Assembly (NCBI GenBank): GCA_964393335.1
Contig: CAYMTN010000064.1
Span: 1 to 23,081, forward strand
Source of the DNA: CAYMTN01 sp964393335
GTDB taxonomy: Bacteria > Chloroflexota > Anaerolineae > Aggregatilineales > Aggregatilineaceae
DNA length: 23,081 bases
Direction: 5' to 3'
Numbering within the stretch: position 1 is the stretch's first letter; every line of letters starts with the position of its first letter. The notes below the pieces were generated by a model. The model had not been told where the DNA came from. It searched no databases and worked only from the letters and a program-made list of their open reading frames with translations. This document shows positions 1 through 7,344 of this stretch, piece by piece. The position numbers were made by a program, and so were the translations under genes.

Positions 1-54
1 CGGGTTCAGGCCCGGAACGTCACCACCACCCGTGAGAACACCAATGCGTAACAT
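1..54 (-). CDS. 6-phosphofructokinase-like protein, N-terminal fragment (runs off left edge)
   Basis: Only the first 18 codons are present; the gene continues beyond the left edge. The translation MLRIGVLTGGGDVPGLNP is the nucleotide-binding start of the phosphofructokinase fold. The GGGDVPGLN form, rather than GGDAPGMN, is more typical of the PPi-dependent or mixed-substrate (group III-like) enzymes than of classical ATP-PfkA; this is family knowledge, not proof of phosphoryl donor. The ATG at 54 is preceded by a strong ribosome site (TGGAGGAGTT on the minus strand). The gene has the same strand as the complete pfk at 416-1390, but a sequencing gap lies between them, so true adjacency is unproven. 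It would act in glycolysis at the fructose-6-phosphate step. Confidence 0.72.
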   Translation of the reverse strand, partial: MLRIGVLTGGGDVPGLNP

Positions 55-159
55 ACGTTCAACTCCTCCAAATCAGAACAATGCGGCTTAGTTTGGCGGG
101 ACGCGCCGCCCGGTGTCGATATAAACACTATTTCTTGGGTCTGGCCGGACCCGCTGCTG

Positions 160-165
160 ATTATA
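160..165 (-). promoter_or_regulatory. Putative -10 box for the left-edge phosphofructokinase-like gene
   Basis: On the minus strand this reads TATAAT, about 105 nt upstream of the ATG at 54. No convincing TTGACA-like -35 lies 16-18 bp further upstream, so the call rests on the -10 alone. The rest of 55-415 holds a hairpin repeat (282-304), an inverted repeat next to the N gap and no supported gene. Confidence 0.35.
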
Positions 166-281
166 CCACGCGCGGCTGGCTCCGCCTTTGACATTTATCA
201 CAAAAACACCCCCAAAGGCGCAGGTTCCTCCAGGTACAAATACCACTCAGTACGATCACAGAAATCGTGCAGGCTGTTTTC

Positions 282-304
282 GTAGGGGCGTTTGCCGCGC
301 CCAA
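282..304. repeat. Dispersed GTAGGGGC...GCGCCC hairpin repeat, copy A
   Basis: A 23-bp segment starting GTAGGGGCG and ending GCGCCCAA can fold through GGGCG/CGCCC arms. It matches 22 of 23 positions at 5163-5185, with one G-to-C change. Both copies lie between genes. Short hairpins of this style are common between genes in Chloroflexota genomes (recalled, not checked). Confidence 0.55.
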
Positions 305-392
305 TACGTGTCAACTCAAGAGCTGAAGCATGGTTTTTTCGGCTTGTCGCCGGTTTACCTCACGCCCTGGCCTCGTTTCGCGCCGAGGCGAG

Positions 393-402
393 NNNNNNNN
401 NN
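393..402. other. Assembly gap (10 N)
   Basis: Ten unknown bases. The left flank carries an inverted repeat (GCCTCG at 370-375, CGAGGC at 384-389), so a repeat or strong hairpin may have caused the break. The true gap size, and anything lost between the two phosphofructokinase genes, is unknown. Confidence 0.99.
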
Positions 403-415
403 AATCTGCTCGCAC

Positions 416-1390
416 TTAGCGGGCCAGCATCTCGGCCATTTCGACATAATTCTCAGAGACTTCGCGCTGCTTGGTCGTGGCGTCTTCCAGCGACACGGTG
501 CCGATCTCGCGCCCGTGCAGCCCGACCATGAGGCCGCTCTGGCCCTCCAGCAGCAGTTCGACCGCACGCACGCCCAGGCGCGTCGCCAGCAGGCGGTCGA
601 ACGCGCTGGGGCTGCCACCGCGTACGACGTGGCCCAGCACCGTGATGCGCACCTCGAAGCCGACCTCGTGGCTTTCCAGGTAGGCCGCGACCTCGTGAAT
701 CTTCGGCGTAGCGCCCTCGGCGATGATGCCCATCGCGTGGCTTTTGCCGCGCATGTACGCGCTTTCGAGCGTCTGGCCGATCTCTTCCAGGGTAGTCGGA
801 TGCTCCGGGATCATGATAAATTCCGCGCCGCCCAGGATGCCGCCCATCGTGGCGATATACCCGCAGTTGCGGCCCATGACTTCCAGCAAAAAACAGCGTT
901 CGTGGCTGGCGGCAGTATCGCGCAGCTTGTCCACCGCGTCGAGAATCGTGTTGAGCGCGGTATCTACGCCGATGCTCGTATTGGTGCCCCAGATGTCGTT
1001 GTCGATGCTGCCGGGAATACCGATCACCGGAAAGCCGAGGGTATGCAGCGTCAGCGCGCCGCGCAGGCTGCCGTCACCGCCGATCACCACCAGGCCCTCG
1101 ATGCCGTGTTCGTTGAGGCGGCGCAGCCCGCGTCTTTGACCCTGTACCGTCTTGAATTCCAGGTTGCGCGCCGTTTGCAGGATCGTGCCGCCGCGCTGGA
1201 TGATACCGCTCACGTCGCGGGTCGTCATGCGCTCGAAGTCACCGGCCAACAGCCCGGCGTAGGCCTGCCGGATGCCGTACACCTCTGCACCGTGCCCGGC
1301 GGCGGTACGGACTACGGCACGAATCGCGGGATTCATGCCGGGGGCGTCACCCCCACTCGTCATCACTGCAATGCGTTGTATGCTCGCCAT
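416..1390 (-). CDS. pfkA: ATP-dependent 6-phosphofructokinase
   Basis: This enzyme phosphorylates fructose 6-phosphate to fructose 1,6-bisphosphate in glycolysis. The 324-residue length is usual for bacterial PfkA. Visible motifs are the glycine loop TSGGDAPGMN (11-20), GGDGS (104-108), PGSIDND (126-132) with the catalytic Asp at 130, MGRNCGYIA (172-180) for substrate binding, EGATP (225-229), and RITVLGHVVRGGSP (248-261). The Gly after GGD (position 107, matching E. coli Gly104) is the usual mark of an ATP rather than PPi enzyme. An upstream in-frame ATG at 1438 exists, but the ATG at 1390 has a GAGGAG ribosome site 8 bp away and matches the family N-terminus. A strong promoter lies just upstream (1450-1478). 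It stops 14 bp from the N gap. Confidence 0.96.
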   Translation of the reverse strand: MASIQRIAVMTSGGDAPGMNPAIRAVVRTAAGHGAEVYGIRQAYAGLLAGDFERMTTRDVSGIIQRGGTILQTARNLEFKTVQGQRRGLRRLNEHGIEGLVVIGGDGSLRGALTLHTLGFPVIGIPGSIDNDIWGTNTSIGVDTALNTILDAVDKLRDTAASHERCFLLEVMGRNCGYIATMGGILGGAEFIMIPEHPTTLEEIGQTLESAYMRGKSHAMGIIAEGATPKIHEVAAYLESHEVGFEVRITVLGHVVRGGSPSAFDRLLATRLGVRAVELLLEGQSGLMVGLHGREIGTVSLEDATTKQREVSENYVEMAEMLAR

Positions 1391-1449
1391 CAGAAAAAGC
1401 TCCTCGTAAAGCTGAGCGCACCAATGCAAGTTAATCACATATCCGGGCG

Positions 1450-1478
1450 GTTATACATCGCTGCGCCCCGGCTGTCAA
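1450..1478 (-). promoter_or_regulatory. Sigma-70-type promoter of pfkA
   Basis: On the minus strand TTGACA (1473-1478) and TATAAC (1450-1455) are separated by exactly 17 bp, a near-consensus promoter. It lies about 60 nt upstream of the pfkA ATG, in the short spacer after the TPR-protein gene, so pfkA can be transcribed independently of the genes upstream of it. Confidence 0.75.
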
Positions 1479-1489
1479 TCGCGGCCCGT

Positions 1490-2665
1490 TTATTTTGGTG
1501 TGACCTCGACCGACCCGATCATATAGTCGATCTGGTCCTTCAACTGGTCGTACACGCCGTCCGGCAGCGTGATCTGCCAGTGGGTCGCGGTCGTGGTATC
1601 CACCGGCACGTAAAAATCGATGGTGCGTGTGTCGTCGGGCGGATCGATGCCCTTAAAGACCGGGGTCACCGATGCGGGCAATACGTCGTGAACGCTGTAG
1701 CCGCACAGGTCGTTGCCATACGAGTCAACCGAGTCATAGCCGGCTTGCTGTCCGCGCACGTCCGCGCACGAAAAACTACCTTGCACGGTATTGGCATAGA
1801 GCACCATGCCGATCACGCCGCCGCCTTCGTTCAGGATGACCGGGTCGCCATCCACGAACGTGATATTCGGGCTGGTTTCGAACTGCGTCCAGGATTGGCT
1901 GTCGTTTTGAAACGGCATCACGCTGTCGAGCACGTCCACCCACGTCTTCCACTGGGAGTTATCCGCATTGGCCACGTACCAGCTACGCGGCACCTTGAGC
2001 GTCGCCTCGAAGCTGGCGGTATCGACCGTGATGCTTTTACGCCCGAATTCGCCCGGCAGGTACCGCGCGGGAATATCCAGCGGGCCCAGGCTGACGTTGG
2101 CGAAACTCAACGCGCCGCACGCCACGACCGGCAGCACGATGAACAGGAACAGCGCGATCAAACAGCCCTGGCCGCAGCCGCCGCAGCCCAGGCAGCCGCC
2201 GCAACCTGCCGCCCCTGGCAGGCAGCCCAGGCAGCCGCGCCGCTTTTCGCGTACCTGGACCTCGACGGGGCGCGGCGGGGCGTACACCGGAGAATAGGCG
2301 GGCTGCTGCTGCTGGGGCGCGGGCACGCCCTGGACCGGTTCCGGCGGGCGCGGGCTGTAATCGTAGGCGGGTGGACTCGGCGGCGGGCTGTATGGCAGAG
2401 CTGGCGGCGCGACCGGCGGCGGACTTTGCTGTTGTTGTTGGAACTGGGCTAGAAGTTGTTGGGCGCGCTGGTTGTTGGGATTGATGCGCAGCACCTGGTT
2501 CAGCGCGTGTTGATATTCGGGCTGGTCGGCGGCGACGGACGCCAGCCACAGCCATGCGACCTCGTTGTTGGGTTCGGTCTGCAAGAACTGCCACAGCAGT
2601 TGGCGGGATTCTTCCCGCTGGCCTGCCTGGGCAAGCTCGACAGCCTGGTGTAGTTGAGAAGCCAT
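1490..2665 (-). CDS. TPR-like membrane protein with Pro/Gln linker and Cys-Gly cluster
   Basis: This is a 391-residue protein of unknown function. Residues 1-75 look like two tetratricopeptide-type helical repeats (HQAVELAQAGQREESRQLL, then EVAWLWLASVAADQPEYQHAL). Residues 76-138 form a Pro/Gln/Tyr-rich linker. Residues 145-168 hold seven cysteines spaced by glycines, directly before a transmembrane helix (about 169-188), so the TPR part is probably cytoplasmic and the C-terminal ~200 residues external. A longer reading from 2746 is possible, but the ATG at 2665 begins a typical TPR and has GGGGAGA upstream. It follows the AlaX gene after 117 bp on the same strand; only a weak promoter-like match is seen there. 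It may be a scaffold or envelope sensor. Confidence 0.82.
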   Translation of the reverse strand: MASQLHQAVELAQAGQREESRQLLWQFLQTEPNNEVAWLWLASVAADQPEYQHALNQVLRINPNNQRAQQLLAQFQQQQQSPPPVAPPALPYSPPPSPPAYDYSPRPPEPVQGVPAPQQQQPAYSPVYAPPRPVEVQVREKRRGCLGCLPGAAGCGGCLGCGGCGQGCLIALFLFIVLPVVACGALSFANVSLGPLDIPARYLPGEFGRKSITVDTASFEATLKVPRSWYVANADNSQWKTWVDVLDSVMPFQNDSQSWTQFETSPNITFVDGDPVILNEGGGVIGMVLYANTVQGSFSCADVRGQQAGYDSVDSYGNDLCGYSVHDVLPASVTPVFKGIDPPDDTRTIDFYVPVDTTTATHWQITLPDGVYDQLKDQIDYMIGSVEVTPK

Positions 2666-2782
2666 ACGGTTCTGTGTCTCCCCGGTATAAGACCACGCGA
2701 CGATGTGTATGCTTGCATTATGCTTCAAATCGTGGCTTTGGGCCAAGTTTGCCAGGGAACGCCGCCTCGCGCCGCGTGGTCA

Positions 2783-3424
2783 TCAGGAACTCACGAAAAT
2801 CTCGATCCGCTCCTTATGGCTGCCCACGTTTTTACGCTTGAGCGTGATGGTCCCCACTTCGCGCGTATTCCTCAGGTGCGTGCCGCCGCAGGGCACCCGC
2901 GCGAATCCGGCGATTTCCCAGTAGCGGGCTTCGTTTATTTCGTCGCTGAACGCGCTGGTGATAGCCTGGCCGGATTGGATGATGGTGTGGGCTTCGGTCT
3001 GGATCGCGGGCAGCACGCTTGAGATATTTTCGCCCCAGTCAAAATCGATGCGGGCTTTATCCTGGGCGATGTGCGCGCCGATCTTCTGGATCGACTCCAG
3101 CGTGCGGTAGGCCAGCTCTAACACCAGTTCGGCAGCAAAATGCAGCCGCATCAGCGCGTACCGCCGTTCCCAGTCAATCGTGATCGTGACCGGGTCGCCG
3201 GGCTTCAGGCCGTGACCGGGTTCGAGTCTGTAGACCAGTTCGAGTCCATCTTTACGCGCCAGCAGCACGCGCCTGCCGCCAATCGTGCCGTCATCGCTTT
3301 CTTGCCCGCCGGAGAACGCATAGAAGATCGTGCGCTCGACCGTGACCTCATCGCCGGTCACGCTCGTGATGCGGGTTTCGAGCCGCGCCAGGTACGGGTC
3401 CTGCCAGAACACTTTTTCGGTCAT
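2783..3424 (-). CDS. Alanyl-tRNA editing protein (AlaX-like, AlaRS editing-domain homologue)
   Basis: This is a free-standing homologue of the alanyl-tRNA synthetase editing domain, expected to hydrolyse Ser- or Gly-mischarged tRNA-Ala in the cytoplasm. It has 213 residues, within the short AlaX range. FSGGQESDDG (38-47) matches the GGGQPxDxG loop, and the C-terminal CGGTH (179-183) gives the CxxxH zinc ligands. The first zinc motif, usually HxxxH, reads H95-F-A-A-E99, so one histidine is replaced by Glu. An upstream start at 3484 would overlap the glycosyltransferase; the ATG at 3424 has a GAGGGGG ribosome site 8 bp away. The glycosyltransferase gene stops 16 bp upstream, so the two are probably co-transcribed. 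Confidence 0.88.
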   Translation of the reverse strand: MTEKVFWQDPYLARLETRITSVTGDEVTVERTIFYAFSGGQESDDGTIGGRRVLLARKDGLELVYRLEPGHGLKPGDPVTITIDWERRYALMRLHFAAELVLELAYRTLESIQKIGAHIAQDKARIDFDWGENISSVLPAIQTEAHTIIQSGQAITSAFSDEINEARYWEIAGFARVPCGGTHLRNTREVGTITLKRKNVGSHKERIEIFVSS

Positions 3425-3440
3425 GTGGATACCCCCTCGC

Positions 3441-5045
3441 TCAATCGGTGGACGTGATGCGCCACACGGCCACCGTCCAGCCACCCAGCGGGCGCGACGA
3501 CGCGTAGACCAGTTCCCAGCGCTGCGCGAGGTCCTCCGTATCCGACCCGGCGAATTCAGTCACCAGGTACACGAACGGCCATTTGTCGAGCGCATCCAGC
3601 AGCGGCGACCACTCGCGCACGTCGGCGGGGATGGCACCAATCGGGAAGTTTTTCGCGTCCACGCACGTCCAGATGAAATCGTCGGTGACGTGCAGGCTGA
3701 TGCTGCCGCAGTGCTGCAACACGCCGACCGCCGGAATCTGCTCGATCACGTCGCCGCTTTCGGTGCTGACGGGGATCCGCTCGCCGTTTTCTCGCAGAAA
3801 AGCCAGCGCCTCACGCGTGCCCCACCCTGCATACGGCCCGGACAGGTAACTGTACGTGTCGTTTTTGGGCAGCGGCAGCGAAGCCGGATCGGTTATGGCA
3901 CGCCAGCCGAACGGCAGCCCAAAACTGGCCGCCCATACGACGATCAAAACCGCCAGCAGCCCGTCGATGACGCGGCGGTGCGCCAGGCGGCTGAGCGTCA
4001 CGACGCCACCACCAAAGATCACGGCCAGCGCCGGGACGCCCGCCATCAGATAGCGCGTCTGGACCGGGCTGCCGAAGACCGTGATCGGCAGCCATAACGC
4101 CAACAGCCAGGCCAGCAGGTAGCGGCCCGCTGGCGGGCGCTGCCAGAGCAGCAGGATACTAAACAAAAACAGGCTGATGACCACCGGCGCGGACAGGTAA
4201 TCACCAGCGGCGGAGAAGGTATCCTTGATGTTGTCGAACAGGCTGGTTGCGCCCGGCCCGTCGACCAGGTGCTGCGTGAACAATTTCGGCTGCTCGCCGG
4301 AGAGCCTGTACGCCAGCAGGCCAGCCAGGAACAGCCCGTCCAGCGCCAGGACCACGATCAGCGCCGGGACCCACGCCCGGCGATAACGCCGCCACAGCCG
4401 CGCGGCCCACTGGCTGATGTCGCCGTCACGAGCGCGCGGGAGCGGAATCCCGCTGAAAAAAACGCCCGCCAGCACCGGCAGCCCGACCACGGCCAGCGTG
4501 GTCAGCTTGGCAAGCCCGGTCGCCGCGACCAGCAGCCCGACCAGCGCCCCACGCGCCCGCGAGGGAGACGGATCACGCGCCAGCCGCACGCTTTGCCACG
4601 CCGCGAGCGCCGCCAATCCCCCCGCGAACGGGTCCGCCAGGGCCATGCGCTCGAAAAACACCGCGTAGGGAGCCAGGGCATACAGCGCCAGCGCGGGCAG
4701 CATGGCGGCCCTGCCGAACAACTCCCGCGCCAGGGCCATGATCGCCGCGCTGGTGATCAATGAAAACAGCGCGACTGCCAGCCGTCCGACCGCCAGCGCG
4801 CTGTCGCCGCGCGGGGCAAACAGGCCCAGCCAGTAATAAAACAGGAGCTTGCCGTTGCTGAACCCAACCGGGTTGCGATCCAGGTCGTAGACGATCTCGC
4901 CCCGCTGGACGTGGTAACTTTCGTCCACGAACGCAGGTTGCTTGAGTGGTTGGTCGGTGCGCAGCAGGAATTGCACCCACAACAGCACTACGATCAACGC
5001 AAGCTGCCCCGGATGCAGCCGGACGCGAGAATGGGATGCAGGCAT
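3441..5045 (-). CDS. GT-C type membrane glycosyltransferase (PMT/ArnT-like)
   Basis: This 534-residue integral membrane protein has about 9-11 hydrophobic segments and a C-terminal external domain of roughly 170 residues. After the first helix, the loop FVDESYHV (about 39-46) carries the Asp-Glu pair typical of lipid-phosphosugar-dependent GT-C enzymes (GT39/GT83-like, PF13231/PF02366 style). Such enzymes transfer a sugar from a polyprenyl-phosphate carrier to an exported acceptor; the substrate here cannot be read. The start at 5045 has AAGGA about 10 bp upstream and a near-consensus promoter (5086-5113). It heads an operon with the AlaX gene 16 bp downstream. The functional link between the two is not obvious. 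Confidence 0.85.
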   Translation of the reverse strand: MPASHSRVRLHPGQLALIVVLLWVQFLLRTDQPLKQPAFVDESYHVQRGEIVYDLDRNPVGFSNGKLLFYYWLGLFAPRGDSALAVGRLAVALFSLITSAAIMALARELFGRAAMLPALALYALAPYAVFFERMALADPFAGGLAALAAWQSVRLARDPSPSRARGALVGLLVAATGLAKLTTLAVVGLPVLAGVFFSGIPLPRARDGDISQWAARLWRRYRRAWVPALIVVLALDGLFLAGLLAYRLSGEQPKLFTQHLVDGPGATSLFDNIKDTFSAAGDYLSAPVVISLFLFSILLLWQRPPAGRYLLAWLLALWLPITVFGSPVQTRYLMAGVPALAVIFGGGVVTLSRLAHRRVIDGLLAVLIVVWAASFGLPFGWRAITDPASLPLPKNDTYSYLSGPYAGWGTREALAFLRENGERIPVSTESGDVIEQIPAVGVLQHCGSISLHVTDDFIWTCVDAKNFPIGAIPADVREWSPLLDALDKWPFVYLVTEFAGSDTEDLAQRWELVYASSRPLGGWTVAVWRITSTD

Positions 5046-5085
5046 ACGAGCAGTGGTCCTTGGGCGTGACAGTCAGCGACTTGCA

Positions 5086-5113
5086 AGCATAGCACTTGCG
5101 CGGGGGGTGTCAA
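5086..5113 (-). promoter_or_regulatory. Sigma-70-type promoter of the glycosyltransferase-AlaX operon
   Basis: On the minus strand TTGACA (5108-5113), a 16-bp spacer and TATGCT (5086-5091) lie about 40-65 nt upstream of the ATG at 5045. The -35 is a perfect consensus. Confidence 0.65.
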
Positions 5114-5162
5114 GTTGTGGAGACGGGGCGCGTATTCCAGATTCGGCGTACGGTGTATTCTG

Positions 5163-5185
5163 GTAGGGGCCTTTGCCGCGCCCAA
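5163..5185. repeat. Dispersed GTAGGGGC...GCGCCC hairpin repeat, copy B
   Basis: Matches copy A (282-304) at 22 of 23 positions. It lies 17 bp before the MITE-like element in the 5046-5425 intergenic region. Apart from the promoter and these repeats I see nothing else in that region. Confidence 0.55.
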
Positions 5186-5202
5186 AATTCACGGATAGGC
5201 TG

Positions 5203-5379
5203 TTACTGATACTCACATTGAAAACCAAACTTTTGAGCACCGGCACCAAGCCTCACCCCTTAACCCCCGGCCCCTTTTCCCCTCTCCATCAGAATGGAGC
5301 CGCCATTCGGCCAGGGGTGAGGCCAACCGGCGAGCCTCTGTCACATGATCAGTTTAGCAAGATACGGCAGGCTCAGTAA
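5203..5379. mobile_element. MITE-like element, copy 1 (interrupted by a second repeat)
   Basis: The element begins TTACTGA and ends TCAGTAA, giving 7-bp terminal inverted repeats, with weaker inward symmetry including AAACT on both sides. The same left part (through CAAGCCTC) and right part (CACATGATCAGTTTAGCAAG and onward) occur uninterrupted in the 93-bp copy at 9100-9192. Here the two parts are separated by about 85 bp of a different repeat (5250-5323). It has no coding capacity, so it would depend on a transposase from elsewhere. It lies just downstream of the CAP/LysM gene. Confidence 0.65.
5250..5323. repeat. GCCTCACCCC inverted-repeat element, nested in the MITE-like element
   Basis: Bounded by GCCTCACCCCT (5250-5260) and its inverted copy AGGGGTGAGGC (5313-5323). 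The interior has CCTCTCCATC and AATGGAG, as in the copy at 17655-17780. It accounts for nearly all the extra length of the MITE-like copy compared with 9100-9192, so it appears to be a later insertion. Confidence 0.6.
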
Positions 5380-5425
5380 TAACACGCGCACGGTTCAGCC
5401 AGCACCCGCCATGCCATGCTCACGA

Positions 5426-6658
5426 TCATGGCTCGCCGCGTCTTCGCACCATCATCACGATGCCCGCGAACGCGACGATTCCACCCACCACTGCCAGCAC
5501 GATCCCGATCGCGATCACCGCCTGATCGGAATTTTCCGCCTGGGTACGGGTGTGCGGCAGGGGCATGGGCGTCGGCGTGGCGGTGGCCGAAGGCTCAACT
5601 GAGGGGCTTGGCAGCGCCGTCACGATGGCCGTCGCGGTCGGGGTACGGGTCGGCGTTGGCGCAAGCGTGGGAGCGGTGGTGACGGTCAGCGCCGCCGTCG
5701 GCGCAGGGGTGACGGTCAGGGTCGGCGCAGGCGTCGGCGTGGGGGTTGGCTCCGGGGCGTGAAGCCGCAGCTCGTCCCCTTCCCTGATGATCGCGCCGCG
5801 CGCCAGCCCGTTGAGCGCGAGCAGCTCGTCCAGCGTCAGGCCGTACGTCGCCGCAATGGTCCACAGCGTCTCTCCGCTCTGGACGATGTGCGTAACGGGG
5901 AGCGGGGGCGGCGGCGGGGGCGGCTGGCCCTCGCCCAGCCGGACGATGATTTCGTCCCCCGGATGAAGGATGGCATTCCGGCCCAGATGGTTGATCGCCA
6001 GCAGGTCGTCGAGCGCAACACCATACCGGGCGGCAATCGCCCAGGCGGTCTGCCCCTCCCGGACGACGTGCACAACCGATCCGTCTTCGCGCGGTGTGGC
6101 GATCACGATTGGGACGACGACGGGGGGCGGTTCCACAACGTCCGCCGGGACCTCGGCCACATCTGCCACAGTGGCGGGTGGCTCCGGTGCCGCGCCGGAA
6201 GGGCTGCCCACTACCAGGATATAGAAGGACTCTTCGTCGTTTTCGGCGACACCCGTACCGATGTGCACGTTTGAGGCAAGCATGGTCTGCCGGTGGCCGG
6301 GACTTCCCGCCCAACCCTGCACGGCCCACGCGAGTGTGGCATAGCCCAGCGTGCCGCTCGCCACGTTTTCATTCACCCGGCCCCGGTACCCGGCGGCAGT
6401 GGCCCGATCCTGCGGCATGGTCCCGCCTTCGCCCTGGTGCGAGTGGATGTGGTTCACCGCCAGCCAGTCAGCCTGGCGCTGCGCAGCGGTCATCAACGCG
6501 CTGTTGATCGCCAGCGCCGGCATCCCATTGGTGGCGCGGAATTCGTTCACAAGCCGGGCCAGTTCGTAAGCGGAATCCGATTGTGCGGTGGTAACCGGCG
6601 CTCTGGAACCCGAAAGAAGTACCAAACAGCATGCCACGCTGGCGAGTAGGCGGCGCAT
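5426..6658 (-). CDS. Exported CAP-domain protein with two LysM domains and C-terminal membrane anchor
   Basis: This 410-residue protein has a signal peptide (1-25) and a CAP/SCP (PF00188, YkwD-like) domain at about 30-152 with HIHSHQGEG, NENVASG and SPGHRQTML. A Pro/Val linker follows, then LysM at about 197-240 (HVVREGQTAWAIAARYGV) and about 257-299 (HIVQSGETLWTIAATYGL). A Thr/Pro-rich stalk (302-370) leads to one transmembrane helix (about 379-404) ending RRRGEP. LysM domains usually bind peptidoglycan or chitin-like glycans; the role of CAP domains in bacteria is poorly known. The reading frame extends up to 7162, but that would run through the kinase gene; the ATG at 6658 has GAGGG about 9 bp away and starts the signal peptide. 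A TATAGT box (6689-6694, minus strand) may serve as -10. Confidence 0.9.
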   Translation of the reverse strand: MRRLLASVACCLVLLSGSRAPVTTAQSDSAYELARLVNEFRATNGMPALAINSALMTAAQRQADWLAVNHIHSHQGEGGTMPQDRATAAGYRGRVNENVASGTLGYATLAWAVQGWAGSPGHRQTMLASNVHIGTGVAENDEESFYILVVGSPSGAAPEPPATVADVAEVPADVVEPPPVVVPIVIATPREDGSVVHVVREGQTAWAIAARYGVALDDLLAINHLGRNAILHPGDEIIVRLGEGQPPPPPPPLPVTHIVQSGETLWTIAATYGLTLDELLALNGLARGAIIREGDELRLHAPEPTPTPTPAPTLTVTPAPTAALTVTTAPTLAPTPTRTPTATAIVTALPSPSVEPSATATPTPMPLPHTRTQAENSDQAVIAIGIVLAVVGGIVAFAGIVMMVRRRGEP

Positions 6659-6783
6659 CGGAGGAATCCCTCTTGAGACGTTGTCTGCACTATAACACAT
6701 TCTCCCGCTCACTGGATGACGCCAGCCATACGACACGCCGCCTGCGAGTCTGGTGAGGCGTTCGCCCTGGTCACCGGCGCGGA

Positions 6784-7344
6784 TTAACGCGCGGATACAT
6801 ACGCGAGCGCCGCCCGGATCAATTCGTCCAGCGGATTGACCGAGTCGAGCACCAGACGCTCGTCGCTCCACGCCTCGTAGCTGCGGCGGACGCGCTCGAC
6901 TTCGTCCCAGGTGGGTTCGTGCCAGCCGGGGATGTGGCGGGATCGTGTCGCCAGCCGCGCCCGGTGGATCGACTCGTCCGAGCAGATCACCTCGATCACG
7001 CGCCATGCCGCGCCGTGCTGCGCGGCCAGCGCGCGCCACCCCGCCCGGATGCGTTCGAACGTGGCGACGCTGTCCAGCACCGCCGATTGGCCGAGTTGAA
7101 GCTGGCGCAGGGCCAGCGTAGTCAGCAGTTCGTACCCGGCATATCCCAGGCGCTCGGCGCACGCGGCGTGCTGATCCAACCCGGAGCGGCGCAGCGTGGC
7201 TTCGAGCCAGTCTTTGGCAAACACCGGGATGCCGAGCGCGCGCCCGACCGGTTCCGCGATGCTGCTTTTCCCGGCACCGGGCAGCCCGGTGAAAATGACG
7301 AGCTGCGGGCGATCTGCCGCTGGCCGCGACCGGGGCGCGTTCAC
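6784..7344 (-). CDS. P-loop kinase (AAA_33 / zeta-toxin-like ATPase)
   Basis: A protein of about 186 residues with Walker A GLPGAGKSS (20-28) and a hydrophobic-Asp strand AVLDSV as probable Walker B. The late Arg-rich region (RARLATRSRHIPGW) is typical of the lid of AAA_33 small-molecule or nucleic-acid kinases. The substrate is unknown; similar proteins include putative kinases of nucleosides, aminoglycosides or RNA ends. The chosen start is a GTG at 7344, overlapping the TGA of the upstream exported-protein gene (GTGA), which implies translational coupling. Longer readings from 7554 give a charged, non-homologous N-terminus inside the neighbouring gene. No conserved start-site ribosome signal is evident beyond GGTGAC. 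Confidence 0.78.
   Translation of the reverse strand: MNAPRSRPAADRPQLVIFTGLPGAGKSSIAEPVGRALGIPVFAKDWLEATLRRSGLDQHAACAERLGYAGYELLTTLALRQLQLGQSAVLDSVATFERIRAGWRALAAQHGAAWRVIEVICSDESIHRARLATRSRHIPGWHEPTWDEVERVRRSYEAWSDERLVLDSVNPLDELIRAALAYVSAR

Noticed and set aside
188..2452. Very long plus-strand open frame (754 codons)
   Set aside because: It crosses the N gap and lies antisense to pfkA and the TPR gene; its His/Arg/Ala-rich translation has no domain. It is a by-product of GC-rich codon use.
6659..7162. N-terminal extension of the CAP/LysM protein
   Set aside because: It would overlap the P-loop kinase gene and precede the signal peptide; the ATG at 6658 has a good ribosome site.
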